DNA from: Paucibacter aquatile
GTDB taxonomy: Bacteria; Pseudomonadota; Gammaproteobacteria; Burkholderiales; Burkholderiaceae_C
Length of the DNA: 64,000 bases
Direction: 5' to 3'
Assembly: GCF_002885975.1 (NCBI RefSeq)
Contig: NZ_POSP01000003.1
Span: 2,046,001-2,110,000, forward strand
The notes under the pieces were generated by a model. The model did not search any database and was not told the origin of the DNA. It saw only the letters and a program-made list of their open reading frames with translations. The position numbers and the translations under genes are program-made. Shown in pieces: positions 43,218 through 50,252 of the stretch. The first letter of the stretch is position 1. Each line of letters opens with the position of its first letter.

Positions 43218-43473
43218 GGCAGCTTCCTTCGGTCGGGTTGCAAATCCATTCTGATCCTCTCCACAAGACTTGTCGACCCACCGCAGCAAGCCCGCAAGGT
43301 CCGGCATGCGCTTCTTTGAACAGACCGCCGACCCAGCGGCTGCCATGGAGCTGAGCATGGCGAGTTGCGGCGGGTGAAGCTGTGCCGGCGGCGCCGCCGC
43401 ATGCACAGCCGATCGCCGGACGCCGATGACCGCTTTGCGCGGGACGAGACGTGACCGGGCCTGAAGCCGGGCC

Positions 43474-45204
43474 TCAGCTCAAACGGTCGGCCAGGTCTTG
43501 GGCCAAGCCGCACAGGGTGAGCGTGGGGTTCCAGGAGCCGGAGGTGGGCAAGATGGCGCCGCCGGTCAGGTAGACATTGCTCACGCCATGCGGCCGATAG
43601 TCCAGGCCCACCACCGAGTCGGCCGGGTCCGCGCCCATCCACAAGGGCGAGGCCTCGTGCACGATGATGTTGAGCCGGATCTGCGACTGCGGAGGGCGCA
43701 GTGCACTCCAGCTGCCCGCACTGGCGCCGTCTTCGATCCAGTACTCGACGGTCGGGGTCACACCGTCGCTGGACACCAGGGCATCCAGCGTCTGGTAGGT
43801 GGCCTCATCGAGGGTGTCCCAGAGGCGCTGATCGGCTTCACTGAGACCCAGCTGCAGGGTGATGTTGCTGGTCGGGTCCGGCCCGTCGTCGAGGCGGATC
43901 CAGTTGTCAGCGTTCTTCTCGCTGACCTCGCCCAGCGTGGCGCAGACGAACACGATGTGGTCTTCGGAGCTTTGCAGCTGCTGCGGCGTGGCCACGGCGG
44001 CCGCGTCTGGGGCTTCGTGGGCAATGGTGCTCAGGTCGCGCGCAGCATCGGTGGAAGCGAAAGCGCTGACCTGCACGTGGTACTGCTGCCCCTGCGCGTC
44101 CTTGCCATCCAGATACAAAGCGCCCAGCTCCAGCGGCGCCACGTTCTTGAAGGCCGAACGCCGGACCCTCGCCGTAACATGCGACATGAAATGCCCTGTG
44201 TAGCGCTGGCCGGCCTTGGGCAAGCGCGGGCCGAAGGAGTTCATCAGCAGCGTGGCAGGCGGGATGGTGCCCATGGCCAGGATGACCTTGGCAGAGGCCA
44301 CAGCCAAGGGCCCACGACTGGTGAGCAGCGCCGTCACCGTGCCTTGCTCGTCGTGGAGGAGGCGCTCCACGATGCAGTGGTCCACGATCGGCAGCGCGGC
44401 GCCCTGCCCCTGCGCGGCCAAGCTGCTCTGCCTGGCTTGCAAAGCCAGCAAGGTGCCCACGGTGGAGTATTTGTAGAACTTGACGGTCTGCCAATCCGGG
44501 TTGGCCACGGCAATGGGCGCGGGGTAGGCGTTCTGCGCCGACGGCACGAAGCGCTTGAAGTTGTCCTTCAGCCGGCAGCCCAGCTGGGCTTGCAGATTGC
44601 CGTAGACGCCATCGTCGATGCGGTCCATCGAGGTGACCTGGAGAAAGCCGCGGGCGCGCTCCCAGAAGCCCGGCTTGAGCGTGACTTGAACCAGCTCCTG
44701 CGGCCAATCGCGCATCAGATCCGGCGTGGGAGACGGCGACCAGGCGCTCCAGTAGGTCGAACGCCCACCCAGGATGGGGATGTAGCCGGCCTGGAAGAAG
44801 GCCGGGCCGGTGCTGCTCATGCGCGTGCTGCGGGTCCACGGGTAGGTGGTGGGCGGCGAGCCGGTGAAAGCCTGGAAGGCCACGGGCAGCATCTGGTAAT
44901 GCACAGGCAGGACGAAGCCGCCCCGCTCGAGCACCAGGATCCTGGCCTGCGGCTTGTTGCGCAGCGCCTGCTCGATGAACGCCACACCGGTGGGGCCGGT
45001 GCCGATGACGATGAAGTCGAAGGCCTGCTGCTGGATCTGGGCCCACTGCGCGGAGCTGGCAAAGAAGGCCTTCGCAGCCATCTCGTTGACATCCGTGTTC
45101 TGCGGGCCGGGCACCGGGTAGCCCAGGGAGATGCCGGCCGGGGCTGAGGGCGCGGGGGCGCTGCCGGCTTGGCGGGCGAAGAAACGCTGGTAGTTGTGGC
45201 TCAT
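43474..45204 (-). CDS. GMC-family FAD oxidoreductase
   Basis: A 576-residue flavoprotein. The dinucleotide-binding FIVIGTGPTGVAF lies near residue 65. RSTYWSAWSPSPTPD and VILAMGTIPPATLLMNSFGP are the flavin-contacting elements of the family. The C terminus carries IVHEASPLWMG and the catalytic-base signature TSGSWNPTLT, with the Asn/His region. GMC enzymes oxidise alcohols, sugars or sterols. The c-type cytochrome gene ends 9 bp upstream on the same strand and would take the electrons, as in gluconate and alcohol dehydrogenases. No N-terminal signal was seen. GAGGTGA lies before the start. Confidence 0.9.
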   Translation of the reverse strand: MSHNYQRFFARQAGSAPAPSAPAGISLGYPVPGPQNTDVNEMAAKAFFASSAQWAQIQQQAFDFIVIGTGPTGVAFIEQALRNKPQARILVLERGGFVLPVHYQMLPVAFQAFTGSPPTTYPWTRSTRMSSTGPAFFQAGYIPILGGRSTYWSAWSPSPTPDLMRDWPQELVQVTLKPGFWERARGFLQVTSMDRIDDGVYGNLQAQLGCRLKDNFKRFVPSAQNAYPAPIAVANPDWQTVKFYKYSTVGTLLALQARQSSLAAQGQGAALPIVDHCIVERLLHDEQGTVTALLTSRGPLAVASAKVILAMGTIPPATLLMNSFGPRLPKAGQRYTGHFMSHVTARVRRSAFKNVAPLELGALYLDGKDAQGQQYHVQVSAFASTDAARDLSTIAHEAPDAAAVATPQQLQSSEDHIVFVCATLGEVSEKNADNWIRLDDGPDPTSNITLQLGLSEADQRLWDTLDEATYQTLDALVSSDGVTPTVEYWIEDGASAGSWSALRPPQSQIRLNIIVHEASPLWMGADPADSVVGLDYRPHGVSNVYLTGGAILPTSGSWNPTLTLCGLAQDLADRLS

Positions 45205-45213
45205 GGCATCACC

Positions 45214-46695
45214 TCAACGAATGGTGCTTGGATAAGCCCGGCCATTGCGGTCCGTCGACAGCAACTGGTGGGGCTTGCCTTGCGTGGCTTGATACCAGGC
45301 GGGCAGGGATTTGAAGGTCAGCACCATGTCGAAGTCGGCAGCGATGCTGCCCTTGTCCATCGGCACATCGCCCTTGCGGTTCTGGAACCACTTCATCCAC
45401 AAAGGAGAGCCCGGAGGGGGCGAGTTGAGGAAGTTAGCGCAGGGGTCTTTTGCGTTGCTGCATCCCGGTGGCAGCTGCGGCCGCGGCGTCAGCAAGGGCA
45501 AGAGGAAAGAATCCATGCCCAAGGATGGGTTCTTCGGGTTCCATTGCGCCGTGCTGTGGCAGCTCATGCATGAGGAGTTCTTGCCATTGGTGACATAGAC
45601 CGGTGCCCCGACCTTGAGTTGATCGGCCTTGACACGGCTTGCGGCCGTGTCGCGCGTACCGGGGTTGGTGCCGCTGCTGTAGGCAAAGTCGTTCATGGCG
45701 CCATCGTTGGGGCCGGACAGGCGCTCGCCCCAGCCAAAGGTTTCTCCGCCGTACAAGGGTGCGGCCGGGTTGTTCCAGTTTTCGAGCAGCTTGGGCCGTG
45801 GGTTGCTGGGGTCCTTGGCCTGCGGGTCATTGCCCCATTGCGCACCGAGCACGACCATCTGATCCCAGATGCCGTTGGGGCCGCGCTTCAGCCGCTTGTC
45901 GTAGACCAGGGTGGTGAACACCCAGCCCGTCGCAGGCGCAGAGACGCTGTCCTTGACGATGATGTCGAACTGCATGAACGAGGCTTTGATCAGCACCGGC
46001 GGGCTGGCGGTGTAGTCCGGCGGTGGATTGGTGCTGGCATCGACGCTGATGTAGAGCGGCCAGCTCAGGGCCCCCTCCATGGCCGGCCAGACCTTGCCTT
46101 CGGCCGTGATGAACGACGCTTTGACCACCACCGAACCTTCTGCAAACTGCGTGCTGCGGGCGTTGATATTGGGCTGCATGGCGGTCTTGCCCCAGATGTT
46201 GTAGAGCGTGGGGGCTGCCGTGCGGTCGTAATAGGTCAGGACGTAGGTGGTGATGGGCTTGGTCAACCCGCTCTTGGCGAACAAGGACGCGTCCAGCTCC
46301 TGGCTGCCGACATACATGCCGTGGATGGGTTCGCGCAGATTGCCGATCCAGGGCTCGTTGTACCAACCGCGTTGGGCCGCATTCCAGTTGGCGTAGTCTT
46401 CAATCAAGACTCGCATATCCGGCCCCACGGCCTGCTTCAGGGCCTCGGCGTAAGCGCTGGCATTGCGGGTGCTGATGCGGCCGTTGTTGATGGCCTTGCG
46501 CCAGGGCATGGCGGGCACCGGGGCCGTGGCCGGGTAGTCATGACTCAGTTTGAAGAAGGGACCGCTGTACTGATTCGGCGGCACCACGGTGCCGTTGTTG
46601 TCAGCGAACGGGGTGTTGGGCGCGGCATGGGCCGGGCCAGCCAGCAAAAGGCTGCAGGCAGCCGACCACAGCAAGGATTTGAACGCTTTCATCAT
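45214..46695 (-). CDS. Secreted mono-haem c-type cytochrome-like protein, partner of GMC enzyme
   Basis: A 493-residue protein with a signal peptide (LLWSAACSLLLAGPAHA). One haem c site, SSCMSCHSTAQW (CxxCH), lies in the last third of the protein. The N-terminal 350 residues form a large unidentified domain rich in Trp, Tyr and Asn (NEPWIGNLREPIHG). It is the first gene of a two-gene group with the GMC oxidoreductase. GGAG lies six bases before the ATG at 46695. It probably passes electrons from the oxidoreductase to the respiratory chain (inference). Confidence 0.82.
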   Translation of the reverse strand: MMKAFKSLLWSAACSLLLAGPAHAAPNTPFADNNGTVVPPNQYSGPFFKLSHDYPATAPVPAMPWRKAINNGRISTRNASAYAEALKQAVGPDMRVLIEDYANWNAAQRGWYNEPWIGNLREPIHGMYVGSQELDASLFAKSGLTKPITTYVLTYYDRTAAPTLYNIWGKTAMQPNINARSTQFAEGSVVVKASFITAEGKVWPAMEGALSWPLYISVDASTNPPPDYTASPPVLIKASFMQFDIIVKDSVSAPATGWVFTTLVYDKRLKRGPNGIWDQMVVLGAQWGNDPQAKDPSNPRPKLLENWNNPAAPLYGGETFGWGERLSGPNDGAMNDFAYSSGTNPGTRDTAASRVKADQLKVGAPVYVTNGKNSSCMSCHSTAQWNPKNPSLGMDSFLLPLLTPRPQLPPGCSNAKDPCANFLNSPPPGSPLWMKWFQNRKGDVPMDKGSIAADFDMVLTFKSLPAWYQATQGKPHQLLSTDRNGRAYPSTIR

Positions 46696-47128
46696 CTGCT
46701 TCTCCATCTGTTGTTGATGCGGGGAAGGAGGCGACGGGGTCAAGCCTGTAGCGGCTCGAACGCCACCTGGGGATGCCGAGCGTTGCACATGCGTTTTCTT
46801 GCATTGCTGCCGGCCATGTATTGAGCCACGCAGCCCCGATCTCGGGAGCCGGCCTCGGCGTGATTAGTTACGGAGCCAGCAGCCACGAGTACCAAAGCGG
46901 ATGTCGGCTTTCTCTTCATAACGTGCGCACCGTGCGGCGCAGCGTGGCGGATGCAACCCATCCCAGCGATTCGACGGTTCGTCGCGGCACCGTCGCGCGG
47001 CGCCTGGCCGGCGGCCAAGATGCGGCCGCTGAACTGGGGCGCCATGTGATCGTGCGCGCCCATCGGTTCCTTCAACCATCAGGACAGGACGCAGCCCGGG
47101 ATCCAAGTCGGGCGCGAGAGGGGCGCAC
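46696..47128. other. Divergent intergenic region
   Basis: No convincing gene. A 119-codon open frame on the plus strand has neither a recognisable family nor a clear start. It holds the promoters of the cytochrome/GMC group and of the DUF4386-like gene. A GGGGTCAAG string at 46736-46744 recalls the REP core, probably by chance. Confidence 0.55.
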
Positions 47129-47818
47129 ATGAACACCGAGGCACACGCAAGGCACAAGCGGCTGTGGATCTGGGGCGGCGGGGCGGCCTTGTTCGAGGCG
47201 CTGAGCTATATCGTTGGCTTTGCGGCCATCACGACCTGGCTCAAACCCGAGCAGGCCGAGGGCTGGGATGCGGCTCGCAGGCTGGCTTTTGTGCTGGAGC
47301 GGCAGGCTGCATTTCAGGCCGTGAACCTGCTGGTGTATGTCGCCTTCGGCCTGGCGCTGGTGCTGCTCAGCTCCGCGCTGCACGAACGCTTTCGCGCATC
47401 GGGCAATGAAGCGCTGATGCGTGTGGCCTCGCCGTTTGGCTACATCTGGGCAGGCCTGGTGATCGCCAGCGGCATGCTCTCCAGCGTGGGCCTGACAGCC
47501 GTGGCCACCCTGCACGCCAAGGATCCCGCCTTAGCCATGACTGTCTGGCAGATGCTGACCATCTTCCAGCGCGGCTTGGGGGGCGGGGTTGAAGTGGTGG
47601 GCGGGGCCTGGGTCTTGCTGCTGGCGATCGCCGGGCTGCGGGAATCACGCGCATCCGCACTGGCCTGGCTGGGCCTGCTGTGCGGCAGCTGCGGTGTCTT
47701 GACCCTGCTGCCGCCGCTTCGCGATCTTGGCGCCGTTTTCGGCATCACCCAGATTGTCTGGTTCACCGGTGTGGGCCTCATGCTGCTGCGGGCGGGGCGA
47801 CGCACGAGCGTCGGCTGA
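47129..47818 (+). CDS. DUF4386-like membrane protein
   Basis: A 229-residue inner-membrane protein with about six hydrophobic segments, including WIWGGGAALFEALSYIVGF, LLVYVAFGLALVLLSSAL and IWAGLVIASGMLSSVGLTAV. It resembles DUF4386, a family of unknown function. Convergent with the flavohemoglobin gene. Confidence 0.82.
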   Translation: MNTEAHARHKRLWIWGGGAALFEALSYIVGFAAITTWLKPEQAEGWDAARRLAFVLERQAAFQAVNLLVYVAFGLALVLLSSALHERFRASGNEALMRVASPFGYIWAGLVIASGMLSSVGLTAVATLHAKDPALAMTVWQMLTIFQRGLGGGVEVVGGAWVLLLAIAGLRESRASALAWLGLLCGSCGVLTLLPPLRDLGAVFGITQIVWFTGVGLMLLRAGRRTSVG

Positions 47819-47886
47819 TCCCTGCCGATGCCCCGCGGGGCGCGCGGCCCATCGGGGTCATGGCGCTTGCATGAGACCGCCTGAGC

Positions 47887-49113
47887 TCAAGGCAGATCGC
47901 CGAAGAGATCAGGCCCGAAGACCTCGTAGTGAATGCGGCTGCGCTCGATGCCCTGGGACAGCAGGGTGCGGCGCTGCGCCTGCATGAAGGCCAGGGGGCC
48001 GCAGAGGTAGAAGTCGGCATCGGCGGGCCAGGGGCCCAGGTCGTGCGGGCCGTCCAGAGCCATGCGCCCGGGCACGGCGCCGGGGCAGCGCTGGCTGCCC
48101 TGCTCCAGCCAGAGTTGGTAGCGCATGTGGGGCAGGCGGGCCAGGGTGGACTCCACCTCTTCGCGCAGCGGATAGTGAGCGGGGCTGGTGGCGGCATAGG
48201 CAAAACACAGTGGCCGCTCGGGCTGGCTGTGGGCGATGTGCTGCAGCATGGACACCATGGGCGTGATGCCCACGCCGGCGCTGATCATCACCACGGGCTG
48301 CAAGCCCGGGCGGAGCTGGAAGTCACCCGCCGTGAGGCCCACGCGCAAGCAGTCGCCCACGCGGATCTGCTCATGCAAGCGGGTAGAGACCAGGCCGTCG
48401 GGGCGGCCCGCCGGCTCGCCCTCCTTCGACGCCTCGCCTCTCACGCGCTTGACGGTGATGCGCCAGACGCCCTCGCCAGGCCGGTTGGACAGGCTGTACT
48501 GGCGGATCTGGCTCAGGCCCAGTTCGGGCAGGGGCAGCGCCACGCTGAGGTACTGGCCGGGGATGAAATCGGGCAGCGGCCTGCCGTCTGGCGCGCGCAG
48601 GGTCAGGCTGAGCGTGTCTTCGCTGCTGGCGTGCAGATCGCAGACCTCCAGCTCGGGCCAGGCGCCGCCGACGGCCCAGTGGCGTTCCTGGTAGAGCCGC
48701 GCTTCGCGGGCGATCAGCTCGGAGGCCATCAACCAGTAGACCTCGTCCCAGGCGCTGGCGATGTCGACCGTGATGGCCGCGCCCAGCACCTCGCCGATGC
48801 TGGCCAGCAGGTGACGGCCGACGATGGTGTACTGCGCCGGCGTGATGCCCAGGCTGACATGCTTGTGGGCGATGCGCTCCAGCACGGGGGCGATCAGCTG
48901 CGGTTGGTCCATGTGCGCGGCGTAGGCGTAGACCGCACGGGCCAGGGCTTGCGCCTGCTCGCCCTGTGACTGGTTGCTGAGATTGAACAGATTCTTCAGC
49001 TCGGGGTGCTGGCCGAGCATGCGTTGGTAGAAGTGCCGGGTGATGGCTTCGCCATGTTCCAGGACCACGGGCAAGGTGGCTTCGATCCAGGGGCGTGCGG
49101 TGGTGGAGAGCAT
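47887..49113 (-). CDS. hmp: Flavohemoglobin (nitric oxide dioxygenase)
   Basis: A 408-residue enzyme converting NO to nitrate with NAD(P)H. The N-terminal globin carries Tyr29 (HFYQRM), Gln53 and the proximal haem ligand His85 (IAHKHVSLG), equivalent to E. coli Hmp. The FAD-binding domain follows (about 155-260, RQYSLSNRP), then the NAD-binding domain with VVMISAGVGITPMVSML and the C-terminal FYLCGPLAFM and EVFGPD. A small membrane protein gene lies upstream on the same strand and an NsrR-type repressor gene lies divergently beyond it, with a palindromic operator between. Repression by NsrR and induction by NO are expected. Confidence 0.96.
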   Translation of the reverse strand: MLSTTARPWIEATLPVVLEHGEAITRHFYQRMLGQHPELKNLFNLSNQSQGEQAQALARAVYAYAAHMDQPQLIAPVLERIAHKHVSLGITPAQYTIVGRHLLASIGEVLGAAITVDIASAWDEVYWLMASELIAREARLYQERHWAVGGAWPELEVCDLHASSEDTLSLTLRAPDGRPLPDFIPGQYLSVALPLPELGLSQIRQYSLSNRPGEGVWRITVKRVRGEASKEGEPAGRPDGLVSTRLHEQIRVGDCLRVGLTAGDFQLRPGLQPVVMISAGVGITPMVSMLQHIAHSQPERPLCFAYAATSPAHYPLREEVESTLARLPHMRYQLWLEQGSQRCPGAVPGRMALDGPHDLGPWPADADFYLCGPLAFMQAQRRTLLSQGIERSRIHYEVFGPDLFGDLP

Positions 49114-49173
49114 GAGAGTGTCGAGCTTGTGAGAGGAAACGGAGGCTTGAAGGTGCTGCAGGCGGCGCCGGGC

Positions 49174-49557
49174 TCAGGCCACGCGCGCCAGGGCTTCTTG
49201 CGCAGCGAGGCGGGCGACATAGCCGAGCTTGAACACGCCGGCCGCCACCGGAATGGCCAGGTGGGCCACGATTTGCGCCGGCAGCGAGAGCTTGTGCGCC
49301 AGGGGGTAGGCCAGCACCACGGCCGCCGCCACCACCAGGGCCGAATAGCCCATGGCCTGGCGCGACCAGGCGAGCACACGGCGGGCCTCCCAGGCCGGCG
49401 CGTTGGCGGCCTTGGGCCCAGCGACCGCAGCGGGCGCAGCGGCCGCAGCGGGGGCTGGAGCGGCAGCCACGAGCGCGGACACGCGTGAAAGGCGGCGGGC
49501 CGGTGCGACCGAGATCAGGGCAGAGCTGGGGGCATACGAGAGTGCGAGCGATGACAT
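49174..49557 (-). CDS. Small membrane protein in the NsrR/hmp locus
   Basis: A 127-residue protein. The first 55 residues are Ala/Pro-rich. Two transmembrane segments follow: SALVVAAAVVLAYPLAHKL and IVAHLAIPVAAGVFKLGYVA. It is transcribed with hmp (60-bp gap) from the promoter carrying the NsrR-type palindrome. It has no recognised family, but its placement predicts NO-induced expression. Function in NO protection unknown. Confidence 0.75.
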   Translation of the reverse strand: MSSLALSYAPSSALISVAPARRLSRVSALVAAAPAPAAAAAPAAVAGPKAANAPAWEARRVLAWSRQAMGYSALVVAAAVVLAYPLAHKLSLPAQIVAHLAIPVAAGVFKLGYVARLAAQEALARVA

Positions 49558-49582
49558 GGTGGTCTTTCTTGGCTTGGGTTTG

Positions 49583-49588
49583 AATTTA
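49583..49588 (-). promoter_or_regulatory. Probable -10 box of the hmp group
   Basis: Reading leftward, TATAAA directly abuts the palindromic operator at 49590-49612, 26 bp before the ATG of the small membrane protein gene. A repressor bound to the palindrome would block this promoter. The -35 box is not clear. Confidence 0.5.
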
Positions 49589-49589
49589 T

Positions 49590-49612
49590 AAGATGCATTT
49601 TGCATGCATCTT
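49590..49612. promoter_or_regulatory. NsrR-type palindromic operator
   Basis: AAGATGCAT and ATGCATCTT are perfect 9-bp arms around a 5-nt centre (total 23 bp). This agrees closely with the 11-1-11 AAGATGCATTT type palindrome known for NsrR in proteobacteria. It sits between the divergent hmp group and the nsrR-like gene, 32 bp before the leftward start. Confidence 0.9.
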
Positions 49613-49686
49613 TGAAGCCTGAATCCAACAGGGCTATTGCTGATCGCCCCGAGATAGGCCATTCGGCCCTGGTCTACCATGGGCGC

Positions 49687-50136
49687 ATGCAAATCACCCA
49701 GCACACGGACTACGCCCTGCGGGTGCTGATCTACCTCGCCAGCAACGAGGAACGATTGGCCACCGTGCAGGAAATCGCCGAGCGATTCGACATCTCGCGC
49801 AACCACCTGACCAAGGTGGTGAACGGCCTGATCCGCAGCGGCTTTGTCGAAGGCCTGCGTGGCAAAGGCGGCGGCCTGCGCCTGGCCCGCGCCCCGGCCG
49901 AGATCGGCGTGGGCGATGTGGTGCGACAGATGGAAGGCGAGCCCGTGCTGGTGGAATGCTTTGGCGAAGACAACCAATGCGTGCTGGGCGCCAACTGCCG
50001 GCTCAAGGGCGCGCTGAAAAGCGCCCTCAAGGCCTTCTTCGCCGAACTGGACGCCGTCAACCTGGCCGATCTGGTGGGCAAACCGCAGTGGCGCCTGATG
50101 CACGCGCCGACCCGGCCCGCACCGCGCTCGGCCTGA
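49687..50136 (+). CDS. nsrR: Rrf2-family nitric-oxide-sensing repressor (NsrR)
   Basis: A 149-residue protein with a winged helix (MQITQHTDYALRVLIYLAS, ISRNHLTKVVNGL) and the three-cysteine iron-sulfur motif Cys91, Cys98, Cys104. NO binding to the cluster releases the repressor from the DNA. The ATG at 49687 gives the family-typical MQITQHTDYALR start. It is transcribed divergently from the hmp group, with the operator between, so control of hmp is nearly certain. A strong terminator follows. Confidence 0.93.
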   Translation: MQITQHTDYALRVLIYLASNEERLATVQEIAERFDISRNHLTKVVNGLIRSGFVEGLRGKGGGLRLARAPAEIGVGDVVRQMEGEPVLVECFGEDNQCVLGANCRLKGALKSALKAFFAELDAVNLADLVGKPQWRLMHAPTRPAPRSA

Positions 50137-50166
50137 GCCAAGGCAGGGCAGCCCCTGATCACAGAG

Positions 50167-50200
50167 AAAAGCCAGCGGCCTTTTCGGCACGCTGGCTTTT
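50167..50200. terminator. Bidirectional rho-independent terminator
   Basis: AAAAGCCAGCG and CGCTGGCTTTT form an 11-bp perfect stem with a 12-nt loop, between the convergent ends of nsrR and the collagenase gene. T-runs lie on both sides. Confidence 0.88.
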
Positions 50201-50252
50201 CATAACTGCCCTCTCACGCGGTGCCGTCGAGGCGCCGCGCAGGAGCTGAGGC

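Noticed and set aside
46773..47132. 119-codon frame between the cytochrome and DUF4386 genes
   Set aside because: No ribosome binding site, no family and codon pattern unlike the neighbours.
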